A stretch of 9,193 nucleotides of DNA from Pelotomaculum sp. (GCA_003489345.1 DNIT01000003.1:4098-13290), one strand, 5' to 3'. Shown: positions 1-6,500, counted from the stretch's first letter. Numbers and translations: made by a program. The notes: a model not told the origin generated them from the letters alone.

Positions 1-1761
1 GGCCTGCCGGATGCCTATGGCCGGGGCCGCGTCATGGGAGACTACCGCCGCGTGGCTCTGTACGGGGTAGACCGGCTGATCGCCGCTAAAGCGGAAGATC
101 TGAAAGCGCCTGATCTGCTGGTAATCACGGAGGAGACGATCAGGCTCCGGGAGGAGGTGCGGCTGCAGCTCCGTGCCTTGCGGGCGTTAAAGGAGATGGC
201 CGCAGCTTACGGCTATGATCTCGGCAGGCCGGCGGAGAACGGCCGGGAGGCGGTGCAGTGGCTCTATTTCGCTTACCTGGCGGCTATTAAGGAACAGAAC
301 GGGGCGGCGATGTCCCTGGGTCGGGTGAGTACCTTCCTGGACATCTACCTGGAGCGGGATCTGGCCGAGGGCAGGCTGGACGAGTCAGGCGCCCAGGAGC
401 TGATTGACGACTTTGTTATCAAACTGCGTCTGACCCGGCAATTGCGGACAAAAGAATATTACGAGCTTTTTGCCGGAGATCCCAACTGGGTGACCGAATC
501 AGTCGGAGGGATGACCGCGGACGGCCGCACCCTGGTGACCAAAACCTCTTTCCGGATGCTGCAGACCCTTTACAATATGGGCTCCGCTCCGGAACCGAAC
601 TTAACGGTGCTCTGGTCTGTGGACCTGCCCAGGGGTTTTAAGGAGTTCTGCGCCAAATTGTCCGCTGCTACCTGTTCCCTGCAGTATGAAAACGATGACC
701 TGATGCGCCCCGTCTTCGGGTGCGATTACGGCATCGCCTGCTGTGTCTCCGCCATGCGCCTCGGCCGTCAGACCCAGTATTTCGGGGCAAGATCCAACCT
801 GGCCAAATGCCTCTTATTGACTTTAAACGGCGGCAGGGAGGAGTTCAGCGGGGAAAAAATTGCTCCCGAGGTGTTCCAGGCGGGTGACGGACCTCTGGAT
901 TTCCATAAAGTATGGCCCGCCTTTCAGAAGATGGCGGCCTGGCTGGCGGAAAGGTATGTGGCTACCATGAACATCATCCACTATATGCACGACCGGTATT
1001 TTTACGAGGACCTGGAGATGGCTCTCCTGGATACACGGGCCGACCGGCTTATGGCCTTCGGCCTGGCCGGGCTGTCGGTGGTGGCGGACTCACTCAGCGC
1101 TATTAAATTCGCACAAGTTGAACCTGTTTTTGATCACCGTCGTTTGATCACCGGTTTTAACATCACCGGGGATTACCCCAAGTACGGGAACAATGATAAC
1201 CGGGTAGACGACCTGGCCGTGGAGGTCGTCAAACTGTTTGACGCCGAACTGAAAAAACACCGGACCTATCGCAACGCCAAGCATACCCTGTCCATTCTAA
1301 CCATTACCAGCAACGTGGTTTACGGCAAAAAGACCGGGAGCACCCCGGACGGCCGAAAAAGCGGGGAACCCTTTGCTCCCGGCGCCAACCCCATGCACGG
1401 ACGGGACACCAAGGGGGCGCTGGCCGCCTTGAGTTCTGTGGCCAAAATACCCTACGAGCATGCTTTGGACGGCATCTCCTATACCTTCTCCATCACGCCG
1501 GGCGCCCTGGGCCGGACTCCGGAAGATCGGGTCAACAACCTTACGGCGTTGTTGGACGGTTACTTCATGAAAGGCGGGCACCACTTGAACGTCAACGTTT
1601 TCGACCGGGAACTCTTACTGGACGCTATGGACCATCCGGAAAAATACCCTCAACTGACGGTCAGGGTTTCAGGCTACGCGGTGAATTTCGTCAAGCTGAC
1701 CAGGGAGCAGCAGGAGGAGATCATCAGCCGCACTATCTTCGCAAGGGAGGCCGGACTATGA
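1..1761 (+). CDS. pflB: Pyruvate formate-lyase (formate C-acetyltransferase), 5' end outside window
   Basis: Glycyl-radical enzyme that converts pyruvate and CoA to acetyl-CoA and formate in anaerobic cytoplasm. The frame is open from base 1; the first codons read GLPDAYGRGRV, an internal motif of the family, so the ATG at 34 is not the start. About 165 N-terminal residues lie upstream, judged from the ~760-residue E. coli enzyme. The catalytic Cys-Cys pair is seen in IACCVSAM (codons at 739-744). The glycyl-radical site RVSGYAV is near the C-terminus, with the radical glycine at 1672-1674. The double cysteine argues for true pyruvate formate-lyase rather than a glycerol/choline-lyase relative, which have a single Cys. 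The C-terminal region is a few residues shorter than in E. coli just before the GGHHLNVNV segment. The stop overlaps the start of the activase gene by 4 nt, so the two are probably translationally coupled. Confidence 0.97.
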   Translation, partial: GLPDAYGRGRVMGDYRRVALYGVDRLIAAKAEDLKAPDLLVITEETIRLREEVRLQLRALRALKEMAAAYGYDLGRPAENGREAVQWLYFAYLAAIKEQNGAAMSLGRVSTFLDIYLERDLAEGRLDESGAQELIDDFVIKLRLTRQLRTKEYYELFAGDPNWVTESVGGMTADGRTLVTKTSFRMLQTLYNMGSAPEPNLTVLWSVDLPRGFKEFCAKLSAATCSLQYENDDLMRPVFGCDYGIACCVSAMRLGRQTQYFGARSNLAKCLLLTLNGGREEFSGEKIAPEVFQAGDGPLDFHKVWPAFQKMAAWLAERYVATMNIIHYMHDRYFYEDLEMALLDTRADRLMAFGLAGLSVVADSLSAIKFAQVEPVFDHRRLITGFNITGDYPKYGNNDNRVDDLAVEVVKLFDAELKKHRTYRNAKHTLSILTITSNVVYGKKTGSTPDGRKSGEPFAPGANPMHGRDTKGALAALSSVAKIPYEHALDGISYTFSITPGALGRTPEDRVNNLTALLDGYFMKGGHHLNVNVFDRELLLDAMDHPEKYPQLTVRVSGYAVNFVKLTREQQEEIISRTIFAREAGL

Positions 1762-2564
1762 TTGGCTACATTCATTCCATTGAAACCATGGGCACCGTGG
1801 ATAACGGCGGGATCCGTTTTGTTTTGTTCCTGCAGGGCTGCGGCCTGCGCTGCAGCTTCTGCCACAACCCGGACACCTGGCTGGCGAGCGGCAAACCGGT
1901 GGAAGCGGCAGAGATTATTGAGCAGCTGAAAAGTTATAAGACTTTTTTCGAATTGTCTGGCGGCGGTCTTACTGTCTCCGGAGGGGAGCCCCTCTTGCAA
2001 AGCGGCTTCGTCAAGGAACTGTTTATCGAAGCGGGCAAGTTGGGAATACACCGGGCTTTGGATACAGCAGGCTACTGTAAGCGGGGGGATTTACAGGAAG
2101 TTTTACCGCACACGGATCAGGTCCTCTTTTCTTTAAAAGTGGTAGACCCGGAGAAGCACCGTCAGTTGACCGAAAGGGAAAATGTAGATATCATCAAGAA
2201 CCTCAGGATGGCTGCTGAAAGCCAGGTGCAACTGGTGGTTTGTTACGTGTTGATTCCCGGTGTCAACGACGCACCTGAGGATGCCCAAGCCTTGGCGGAC
2301 CTGCTCAAATCCCTGCATGGGGAAATCCCGGTGGATGTCCTGGCCTATAGCAAGCTGGGAGCTGACAAGTGGGAGGAAATGGGGCTTTGCGATCCAATGG
2401 CCGGAGTTGCCCCGGCGACGCAAAAGCAGGTGGAGCTCTTCCAATCGGGACTGCGCCGGTTGGGTGTACGCCTGTATCATGTACGCAGATGGGGAAATCT
2501 TCTCGATGAGGAGGGCCGGGACAAGTTTGCTGGTAATTCTAGCGTGATACATATTGCAGAGTAA
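1758..2564 (+). CDS. pflA: Pyruvate formate-lyase activating enzyme (radical SAM)
   Basis: Activase that reductively cleaves S-adenosylmethionine at a [4Fe-4S] cluster and abstracts hydrogen from the radical glycine of PflB, switching it on under anaerobiosis. The 268-aa product is slightly longer than the ~246-aa E. coli PflA. The cluster-binding CxxxCxxC motif is visible as C28, C32 and C35 (CGLRCSFCHNP), followed by the SAM-contacting GGE motif in LTVSGGEPLL. The start ATG lies inside the pflB stop (ATGA), the usual arrangement for a coupled pair, and there is a purine-rich GGGAGG just upstream within pflB. No other activase or pfl gene is visible downstream, so the pair probably forms the end of its operon. 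Confidence 0.96.
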   Translation: MIGYIHSIETMGTVDNGGIRFVLFLQGCGLRCSFCHNPDTWLASGKPVEAAEIIEQLKSYKTFFELSGGGLTVSGGEPLLQSGFVKELFIEAGKLGIHRALDTAGYCKRGDLQEVLPHTDQVLFSLKVVDPEKHRQLTERENVDIIKNLRMAAESQVQLVVCYVLIPGVNDAPEDAQALADLLKSLHGEIPVDVLAYSKLGADKWEEMGLCDPMAGVAPATQKQVELFQSGLRRLGVRLYHVRRWGNLLDEEGRDKFAGNSSVIHIAE

Positions 2565-2593
2565 CAGGCAGAAATGTAATAATATCTATGTTG

Positions 2594-2627
2594 AGTGAGA
2601 CAGAAAACCGTCCTCTGTCTCACTTTT
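2594..2627 (+). terminator. Hairpin repeat copy 1, probable terminator after pflA
   Basis: Perfect 10-bp stem AGTGAGACAG (2594-2603) / CTGTCTCACT (2615-2624) with an 11-nt loop AAAACCGTCCT, followed by a short T run (2624-2627). It lies 29 nt after the pflA stop and about 75 nt before the next start codon, so it can serve as a weak intrinsic terminator. The loop matches the GAACCGTCCCC core shared by the repeats at 4562, 5442 and 6458, so this is also a member of that dispersed family. The structure is directly visible; the termination role is inference because the T run is short. Confidence 0.6.
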
Positions 2628-2699
2628 ACTGCACAGAAGAAGATAGAAAGGATACGTGTAATATGAACTGAGCATGTTCGGGGAAGGAGCGATACTCTA

Positions 2700-3563
2700 A
2701 TGCCTGATGCTGCATTGGAAATAACTGTGCTTAGCGAAAATACTGTAGGGGCACCACTGGGACTGGCCGGAGAGTGGGGCCTTGCCATGCTGGTGGAAAC
2801 AGCAGGGAAGAAATTTCTTTTTGACACCGGGGAAGGGGGCGCTTTGTTAGAGAATGCCGCCACCCTTGGAGCCGGACTGGAGTCGGTTGACGCCCTGGTT
2901 ATGAGCCACGGTCACTACGACCACAGTGGAGGCATGCGAGCTTTTCTACGACTACGGGGCAGGCTGCCCGTATATGCGCATCCCGATTTTTTCACCTTTC
3001 ATTATGATAATCGTGATGATAATCGTGGCAAGCCACGCTATATTGGAGTCCCATTCTGCAAAGAAGCGCTGACAAGTTTAGGCGCGGATTTTATTTTAAC
3101 CCCTGGACCCAGAGAGCTTACACCTGGTGTTTGGATCAGCGGAGAAATACCTCGAAAAACGGATTTTGAAAAAGGAGATAGTAGCCTGATTTGCCTGGAC
3201 AATAATGGTAATCAAGCGCCTGACGCCTTGCATGACGATATGAGTTTGTATTGCGTTGTACCGGGGGGACTGTTGATCATCCTGGGCTGCGCTCATGCCG
3301 GTTTGGTCAATATTATAGAGCACGCCCGGGAAGTGACCGGTGTATCCAAGGTTTATGGAATTATCGGCGGCACTCATTTGGGTCCGGCACCGGTCTCCCA
3401 GCAAGAAGCTACCATCAACTTTTTGCAAAGCCTGGAACTTCAATTCATAGCCCCCAATCATTGCACCGGGCAGCCGATGATGGCGCGGTTAGCCGGTATT
3501 TTCGGATCGCGCTTCCACTTTGCTCCCGCGGGAGCTAAATTCACCTTTTCTACTAATGACTAA
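2700..3563 (+). CDS. Metallo-beta-lactamase-fold hydrolase, COG1237 type
   Basis: Cytoplasmic 287-aa metallohydrolase. The metal-binding HxHxDH motif is present as H70-G-H72-Y-D74-H75 in VMSHGHYDHSGG, preceded by the DTG turn at residues 42-44. Later GCAHAGLVNI, GGTHL and APNHCTG segments supply the remaining histidines. This pattern fits the COG1237 branch, often annotated as 7,8-dihydropterin-6-yl-methyl-4-(beta-D-ribofuranosyl)aminobenzene 5'-phosphate synthase by similarity to a methanogen enzyme. The true substrate in bacteria is not established and cannot be read from sequence. The start is supported by GGAAGGAG at 2682-2689, 10 nt before the ATG. The frame ends in tandem TAA TAA. Neighbours do not point to a pathway. 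Confidence 0.9.
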   Translation: MPDAALEITVLSENTVGAPLGLAGEWGLAMLVETAGKKFLFDTGEGGALLENAATLGAGLESVDALVMSHGHYDHSGGMRAFLRLRGRLPVYAHPDFFTFHYDNRDDNRGKPRYIGVPFCKEALTSLGADFILTPGPRELTPGVWISGEIPRKTDFEKGDSSLICLDNNGNQAPDALHDDMSLYCVVPGGLLIILGCAHAGLVNIIEHAREVTGVSKVYGIIGGTHLGPAPVSQQEATINFLQSLELQFIAPNHCTGQPMMARLAGIFGSRFHFAPAGAKFTFSTND

Positions 3564-3577
3564 TAAGTATAATTTTC

Positions 3578-3616
3578 TTAAGCGTTGCATACCTAAGGTG
3601 TTGTGTGCAAGCTTAA
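3578..3616. promoter_or_regulatory. Intergenic hairpin between hydrolase and tcdA-like gene
   Basis: TTAAGC (3578-3583) and TTGCA (3585-3589) pair with TGCAA (3606-3610) and GCTTAA (3611-3616). This gives an 11-bp stem with one bulged G (3584) and a 16-nt loop. No T run follows on either strand, so it is not a standard intrinsic terminator. A perfect TATAAT hexamer lies just upstream (3568-3573), but without a recognisable -35 at the right distance. The structure may sit in the leader of the downstream gene. It could be an operator or leader hairpin; function is unknown. Confidence 0.35.
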
Positions 3617-3652
3617 CGGGCGCTCATCTATGATCTGAACGAGGTGTTCATA

Positions 3653-4408
3653 GTGCTCCATGCATTTTCCAGAACAGAAATGCTTATCGGTACGGAAGGG
3701 TTAAATAAACTGAAACAAAGCACAGTGGCGGTATTCGGCGTCGGCGGCGTGGGGACCTTTGTTGTTGAAGGGCTGGTCCGAAGCGGTGTTGGCGGGTTTG
3801 TTCTGGTGGACGACGATTGTGTCTGCCTGACCAACATCAACCGCCAGATCCATGCCACCAGAAAAACCATAGGCCGGCCCAAGGTTGAGGTAATGAAGGA
3901 AAGGATCCTGGAAATAAACCCGAAGGCCGGGGTAGAGGTTTACCAAGAACTGTATACCGCCGAAAGCGCTGACAAGCTTCTTTCCGCCGGCTACAGCTAT
4001 GTGGTTGACGCTATTGACATGGTTACAGCGAAACTGGACCTCATTGAAAGATGCTTTAAAATGAACATTCCCATTATTAGCAGCATGGGAGCAGGCAATA
4101 AGCTTCATCCAACCCAGCTTGAGGTGGCCGATATCTTCGACACCAGTGTGTGTCCGCTGGCGCGGGTAATCAGACAGGAACTGAGAAAGCGCGGCATCAC
4201 CGCGCTGAAAGTAGTATATTCAAAAGAACCTCCCATGCGGCCTTTACAGGCAGGGGGAGATTGTAGTACCGACTGTATCTGTCCAAATAAAGGCACAAAC
4301 AGGTCCTGTGCCGACAGAAGAAGCATTCCCGGGAGCGTGTCTTTTGTTCCTTCGGTGGCCGGCTTAATTATTGCTTCGGAAGTAGTAAAGGATATTATTG
4401 CCGGGTAA
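3653..4408 (+). CDS. tcdA: ThiF/E1-family protein, probable tRNA threonylcarbamoyladenosine dehydratase (TcdA/CsdL-like)
   Basis: ATP-dependent enzyme family that adenylates the carboxylate of tRNA N6-threonylcarbamoyladenosine at A37 and cyclises it to ct6A. The product of 251 aa matches the family length. It shows the nucleotide-binding GVGGVG loop (29-34), an acidic VDDD strand (52-55), the NINRQI segment with the conserved Arg64, and a late cysteine cluster C204, C208, C210 and C219. The GTG at 3653 is chosen because it gives the family-typical N-terminus MLHAFSRTE and has GAGGTG (3641-3646) seven bases upstream. An in-frame GTG at 3644 falls inside that ribosome-binding site and has none of its own. 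Other ThiF-like roles (MoeB, ThiF) are less likely from the N-terminus and the CICPN segment. No sulfur-carrier gene is adjacent. Confidence 0.87.
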   Translation: MLHAFSRTEMLIGTEGLNKLKQSTVAVFGVGGVGTFVVEGLVRSGVGGFVLVDDDCVCLTNINRQIHATRKTIGRPKVEVMKERILEINPKAGVEVYQELYTAESADKLLSAGYSYVVDAIDMVTAKLDLIERCFKMNIPIISSMGAGNKLHPTQLEVADIFDTSVCPLARVIRQELRKRGITALKVVYSKEPPMRPLQAGGDCSTDCICPNKGTNRSCADRRSIPGSVSFVPSVAGLIIASEVVKDIIAG

Positions 4409-4561
4409 TCAAAAAACTTATACAGCCTGAGGCGCTCTGTTATGCACCAATGTTGCTTCCCGGCACCGGACTGGGGTAGCTAAAGTAACATTTGTGCGAA
4501 TGAATTTGTGCCTTGGTGGATTCGCTCTATGCGGACAACTGTACAGTCATTTTTCAGAAAA

Positions 4562-4590
4562 GGAAGCAAAAGAACCGTCCCCCTGCTTCC
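4562..4590 (+). repeat. Hairpin repeat copy 2 (GGAAGCA-stem type)
   Basis: Left arm GGAAGCA (4562-4568) and right arm TGCTTCC (4584-4590) enclose the 15-nt loop AAAGAACCGTCCCCC. The loop is identical to that of the copy at 6470-6500. The right arm abuts the Shine-Dalgarno GGAGGAG (4591-4597) of the GIY-YIG gene. It is preceded by a 153-nt stretch (4409-4561) in which I see no gene. That stretch holds only a weak 6-bp inverted repeat GCGAAT (4496-4501) / ATTCGC (4520-4525). Confidence 0.8.
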
Positions 4591-4602
4591 GGAGGAGTCA
4601 TT

Positions 4603-4863
4603 ATGCCTTACACTTACATGCTTCAATGTTCTGACGGAACGTTTTACACAGGTTGGACGGTCGATCTTGAGGCCAGGCTGAAAGCGCATAACAGCGGAAA
4701 AGGCGCCCGTTATACCAAAAGCAGATTACCGGTTGAATTGGTTTATTGGGAATCTCACCTGAGCCGGGGCGATGCCCAGCGGCGGGAAGCTGTGATCCGA
4801 AAACTCGCTAGAAAACAAAAAGAAGAACTGGTTTTAAAGATTCGTAAAGGAATAAAAGAATAA
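4603..4863 (+). CDS. Small GIY-YIG nuclease-domain protein (UPF0213/YhbQ-YazA type)
   Basis: An 86-aa single-domain protein of the GIY-YIG superfamily, proposed to act on DNA; the cellular role of this small subfamily is not settled. The motif appears as YTYML (3-7) and FYTGWT (14-19), with R25 in the helix LEARLKAH and the candidate metal-binding E62 in QRREAVIRKL. The C-terminus is Lys/Arg-rich, typical of the family. The ATG at 4603 is chosen because GGAGGAG (4591-4597) is 5 nt upstream. The frame stays open 30 codons further upstream only because it runs through the hairpin repeat. It follows the repeat directly and lies 60 nt before the first DUF1657 gene, with no sign of a shared role. 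Confidence 0.92.
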   Translation: MPYTYMLQCSDGTFYTGWTVDLEARLKAHNSGKGARYTKSRLPVELVYWESHLSRGDAQRREAVIRKLARKQKEELVLKIRKGIKE

Positions 4864-4890
4864 ATTTTGGGCTATAGGGATACCAATATC

Positions 4891-4917
4891 CTTGAAAACT
4901 CAAGATTTCAAGGAGGG
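4891..4917 (+). promoter_or_regulatory. Hairpin abutting the ribosome-binding site of the first DUF1657 gene
   Basis: CTTGAAA (4891-4897) pairs with TTTCAAG (4906-4912) around an 8-nt loop. The right arm overlaps the start of the strong Shine-Dalgarno AAGGAGGG (4910-4917), which is 6 nt before the ATG at 4924. A second small stem, GGATA (4878-4882) / TATCC (4887-4891), lies just upstream. Partial masking of the ribosome-binding site is possible but not shown. Confidence 0.35.
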
Positions 4918-4923
4918 ATACCG

Positions 4924-5130
4924 ATGACAATTTCAGCACAGGTAAAACAAACCTTAGCAAGCCTTAAAAGCGCTCAGGCCAACTTGGAGGCCTATGCTCT
5001 CCAGACGCAAAACCAGCAGGCCAAAGAACTCTATACCAACGCCGCCCAGCAGGCTCAAACGATTATTGACACTCTGGAACCGAGGATTGGTCAAATGGAG
5101 AGCCAAGAACCCCAGTATAAAGGCTTCTAG
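4924..5130 (+). CDS. DUF1657 protein, first copy
   Basis: Small 68-aa, mostly helical, Gln/Ala-rich protein without a signal peptide or membrane segment. It begins MTISAQVKQTLASLK and ends EPQYKGF, both hallmarks of DUF1657. Members are found in spore-formers, commonly beside extra spoVA genes and DUF421 genes; the molecular function is unknown. The start is fixed by AAGGAGGG at 4910-4917 and by the exact match of its N-terminus to the second copy at 5236. A gap-free comparison by eye gives 35 of 68 identical residues between the two copies. It is followed by an intrinsic terminator, so it is probably a short transcript of its own or shared with the GIY-YIG gene upstream. Confidence 0.9.
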   Translation: MTISAQVKQTLASLKSAQANLEAYALQTQNQQAKELYTNAAQQAQTIIDTLEPRIGQMESQEPQYKGF

Positions 5131-5149
5131 CCCTTAAAGCTACAGCCTA

Positions 5150-5183
5150 AGACCGGATTAAAAGTTCCGGTCTCATTTTTTTT
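5150..5183 (+). terminator. Intrinsic terminator after first DUF1657 gene
   Basis: AGACCGGA (5150-5157) pairs perfectly with TCCGGTCT (5166-5173) around an 8-nt loop, followed by CA and a run of eight T (5176-5183). This is a textbook rho-independent terminator, 20 nt after the stop codon, and it separates the first DUF1657 gene from the rest of the spore cluster. Confidence 0.88.
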
Positions 5184-5213
5184 GTATATTAATTTGCACT
5201 GGTATGCAAAATA
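5184..5213 (+). promoter_or_regulatory. Possible forespore sigma-G/F-type promoter
   Basis: GTATA (5184-5188) fits the GHATR -35 box of sigma-G, and CAAAATA (5207-5213), 18 nt later, fits the CATNNTA -10 box with one mismatch. It sits directly after the terminator and ahead of the second DUF1657 gene, where a new promoter is expected; spoVA operons in Bacillus are transcribed by sigma-G. Against it, transcription would begin near 5220, leaving a leader of only about 16 nt that barely keeps the weak GGGAG (5219-5223) upstream of the ATG. Confidence 0.25.
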
Positions 5214-5235
5214 CGAGTGGGAGTGTGTTTACGAA

Positions 5236-5442
5236 ATGACAATCTCCGCCCAGGTAAAACAAACGCTGGCCAGCCTGAAGGGAATAGAGGCCACTCTGGA
5301 AGACTTCTCCAGAATTGAAGAAAACACTAAAGCTAAGGAAGTACTGCGCCGCAATGCGCAACGGGTCAACCAGGTGATCGGGGATTTTGAAAAGAGACTC
5401 AGTGTATTGGAATTTGAAGAACCGCAGTATAAGGGTTTCTGA
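5236..5442 (+). CDS. DUF1657 protein, second copy
   Basis: A 68-aa soluble helical protein, paralogous to the product at 4924. The first 15 residues (MTISAQVKQTLASLK) and last seven (EPQYKGF) are identical, while the middle has diverged and is more charged (Glu, Lys, Arg in place of Gln, Ala). The ATG at 5236 is chosen by this match; the ribosome-binding site is weak (GGGAG around 5219-5223, about 12 nt away). Upstream in-frame codons to 5182 fall in the terminator and promoter region and are unlikely to be translated. It is the first gene after the terminator and precedes the DUF421-DUF1657 gene, as expected for an accessory gene of a spoVA2mob-like cluster. Molecular function is unknown. 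Confidence 0.87.
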   Translation: MTISAQVKQTLASLKGIEATLEDFSRIEENTKAKEVLRRNAQRVNQVIGDFEKRLSVLEFEEPQYKGF

Positions 5443-5503
5443 GGCAGGGGACGATTCTCTGTCTTACATGTCAACATTGAGACAGAGAACTCTTCCCTGT
5501 CTC
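5442..5503. repeat. Inverted pair of hairpin repeats (copies 3a and 3b), REPIN-like
   Basis: Copy 3a (5442-5464) is in reverse orientation: AGGCAG pairs with CTGTCT around GGGACGATTCT. Copy 3b (5479-5503) is forward: GAGACAG pairs with CTGTCTC around AGAACTCTTCC. A 14-nt spacer separates them, and the two copies can also pair with each other into one long imperfect hairpin. The pair begins at the last base of the stop codon of the second DUF1657 gene and ends 3 nt before AAGGAG (5507-5512), the Shine-Dalgarno of the DUF421 gene. Confidence 0.75.
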
Positions 5504-5523
5504 TATAAGGAGTTTACTGTCAA

Positions 5524-6384
5524 ATGCCGGAATGGTTGGTTTTTTTGCTGCGCTCAGCAGGCTTATTGCTCATTACCCTGTTCCTTGTCCGCCTGATTGG
5601 GAAGAGACAGACAGCAAGGTTGACTTTTTTTGATCTGGTGACCGGCGTGACAATAGCGGTGATAGCGGCCGCCATCTCGATAAATCTTGTTGCCAATCCG
5701 ATCAACGGACTGATCGCCCTGGCGGTTTGGACTATTTTCCCGGCCTTGATTTATGTCTTGTCGATGAAATACAAAGCAGTAAGGGATATCGTGCAGGGGA
5801 AAGAAACAATCCTGATCAACCATGGCAAAGTACTGGAAGATAAGTTGCTTGAGGCCCGCTTCACACCTGAAGACCTGTTGAGCCAGCTGCGCAAAAAGAA
5901 TGCTTTTAATGTCGCCGATGTGGAGTTTGCGGTAATGGAACCCACCGGAGAGTTAAGTGTGCTGCTCAAAAAAGATAAACAGCCGGCCACCCCCAAGAGT
6001 TTGGGCATGGAGGTGGGGCGGGAAAGCGTACCCCAGACGGTTATACTGGATGGGGTGGTGATGGATGAGCCGCTTGCGGCGATGGGACTGAACAGAGGCT
6101 GGCTGCATACGGAACTGGAGAAGGCAGGCGTGGCGCCTGAAAACGTCTTTATCGCCCAGGTTGATTCAGTGGGGCAGCTTTACCTGGATTTATTTGACGA
6201 TACGCTTCAGGTGCCGAAGCCCAAAACCAAAGAACTGGTCCATACCACTTTAAAAAAATGCCAGGCGGACTGTGAACTGTTCGCCCTGGCCGCAAAAAAT
6301 CATAAGGCCAAGGAGATGTATGAAAGCTCCTCCAGGCTCCTGGCGGAAGCAGTCCGAGATTTGGAACCTTTATTAAAAAGATAG
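5524..6384 (+). CDS. DUF421 (YetF-like) membrane protein with C-terminal DUF1657 domain
   Basis: A 286-aa protein with three hydrophobic segments near the N-terminus (about 5-24, 40-57 and 62-80), separated by the conserved GKRQTARLTFFDLV stretch (26-39). A soluble YetF-type domain follows (about 83-228), and from about 235 to the end there is a DUF1657-like helical region (TLKKCQADCELFALAAKNHK and following). This two-domain architecture matches the protein called 2Duf in the Bacillus spoVA2mob operon. As I recall, that protein sits in the spore inner membrane, stabilises it, and raises resistance to wet heat and peroxide. The fused DUF1657 domain lacks the EPQYKGF tail of the free copies. 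The start is supported by AAGGAG at 5507-5512. It lies between free DUF1657 and spoVAC genes. The equivalent role in this organism is inferred from domain order and context. Confidence 0.9.
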   Translation: MPEWLVFLLRSAGLLLITLFLVRLIGKRQTARLTFFDLVTGVTIAVIAAAISINLVANPINGLIALAVWTIFPALIYVLSMKYKAVRDIVQGKETILINHGKVLEDKLLEARFTPEDLLSQLRKKNAFNVADVEFAVMEPTGELSVLLKKDKQPATPKSLGMEVGRESVPQTVILDGVVMDEPLAAMGLNRGWLHTELEKAGVAPENVFIAQVDSVGQLYLDLFDDTLQVPKPKTKELVHTTLKKCQADCELFALAAKNHKAKEMYESSSRLLAEAVRDLEPLLKR

Positions 6385-6457
6385 ACACCAATCTTTCCAT
6401 AACACCAGTAGAAGATGCTGGTCAGCGATGCAGGTGCGGGATGTAAAGTTATTTTCA

Positions 6458-6500
6458 AGGAAGCAAAAAAGGAAGCAAAAGAACCGTCCCCCTGCTTCCT
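6458..6500 (+). repeat. Hairpin repeat copy 4 (GGAAGCA-stem type) with an extra left arm
   Basis: AGGAAGCA (6470-6477) pairs with TGCTTCCT (6493-6500) around the loop AAAGAACCGTCCCCC, the same loop as in copy 2. A second left arm AAGGAAGCAAAA begins at 6458, so the left half is duplicated 12 nt upstream. The hairpin ends at 6500, and the Shine-Dalgarno GGGAG (6506-6510) of spoVAC follows. The rest of the 133-nt gap after the DUF421 gene (6385-6457) shows only a weak ACCAG/CTGGT pairing and no clear promoter. Confidence 0.8.

Noticed and set aside
34..36. ATG at 34 as the start of the pyruvate formate-lyase
   Set aside because: Codons from base 1 already encode the conserved internal motif GLPDAYGRGR; the gene begins before the window.
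1297..1584. Open frames on the - strand within pflB
   Set aside because: Shadow frames of a well-conserved gene, without motifs or ribosome-binding sites.
3644..3652. GTG at 3644 as start of the tcdA-like gene
   Set aside because: It overlaps GAGGTG, which fits as ribosome-binding site for the GTG at 3653; the latter gives the family-typical N-terminus.
4867..4923. TTG-started extension of the first DUF1657 protein
   Set aside because: No ribosome-binding site; it runs through the leader hairpin, and the family starts at MTISAQ.
5182..5235. Upstream ATG at 5182 for the second DUF1657 protein
   Set aside because: It lies in the T run of the terminator, and the added residues have no counterpart in the first copy.
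2594..6500. CRISPR-like reading of the recurring hairpins
   Set aside because: Copies are hundreds to thousands of bases apart with genes between them, not a regular repeat-spacer array, and no cas gene is present.
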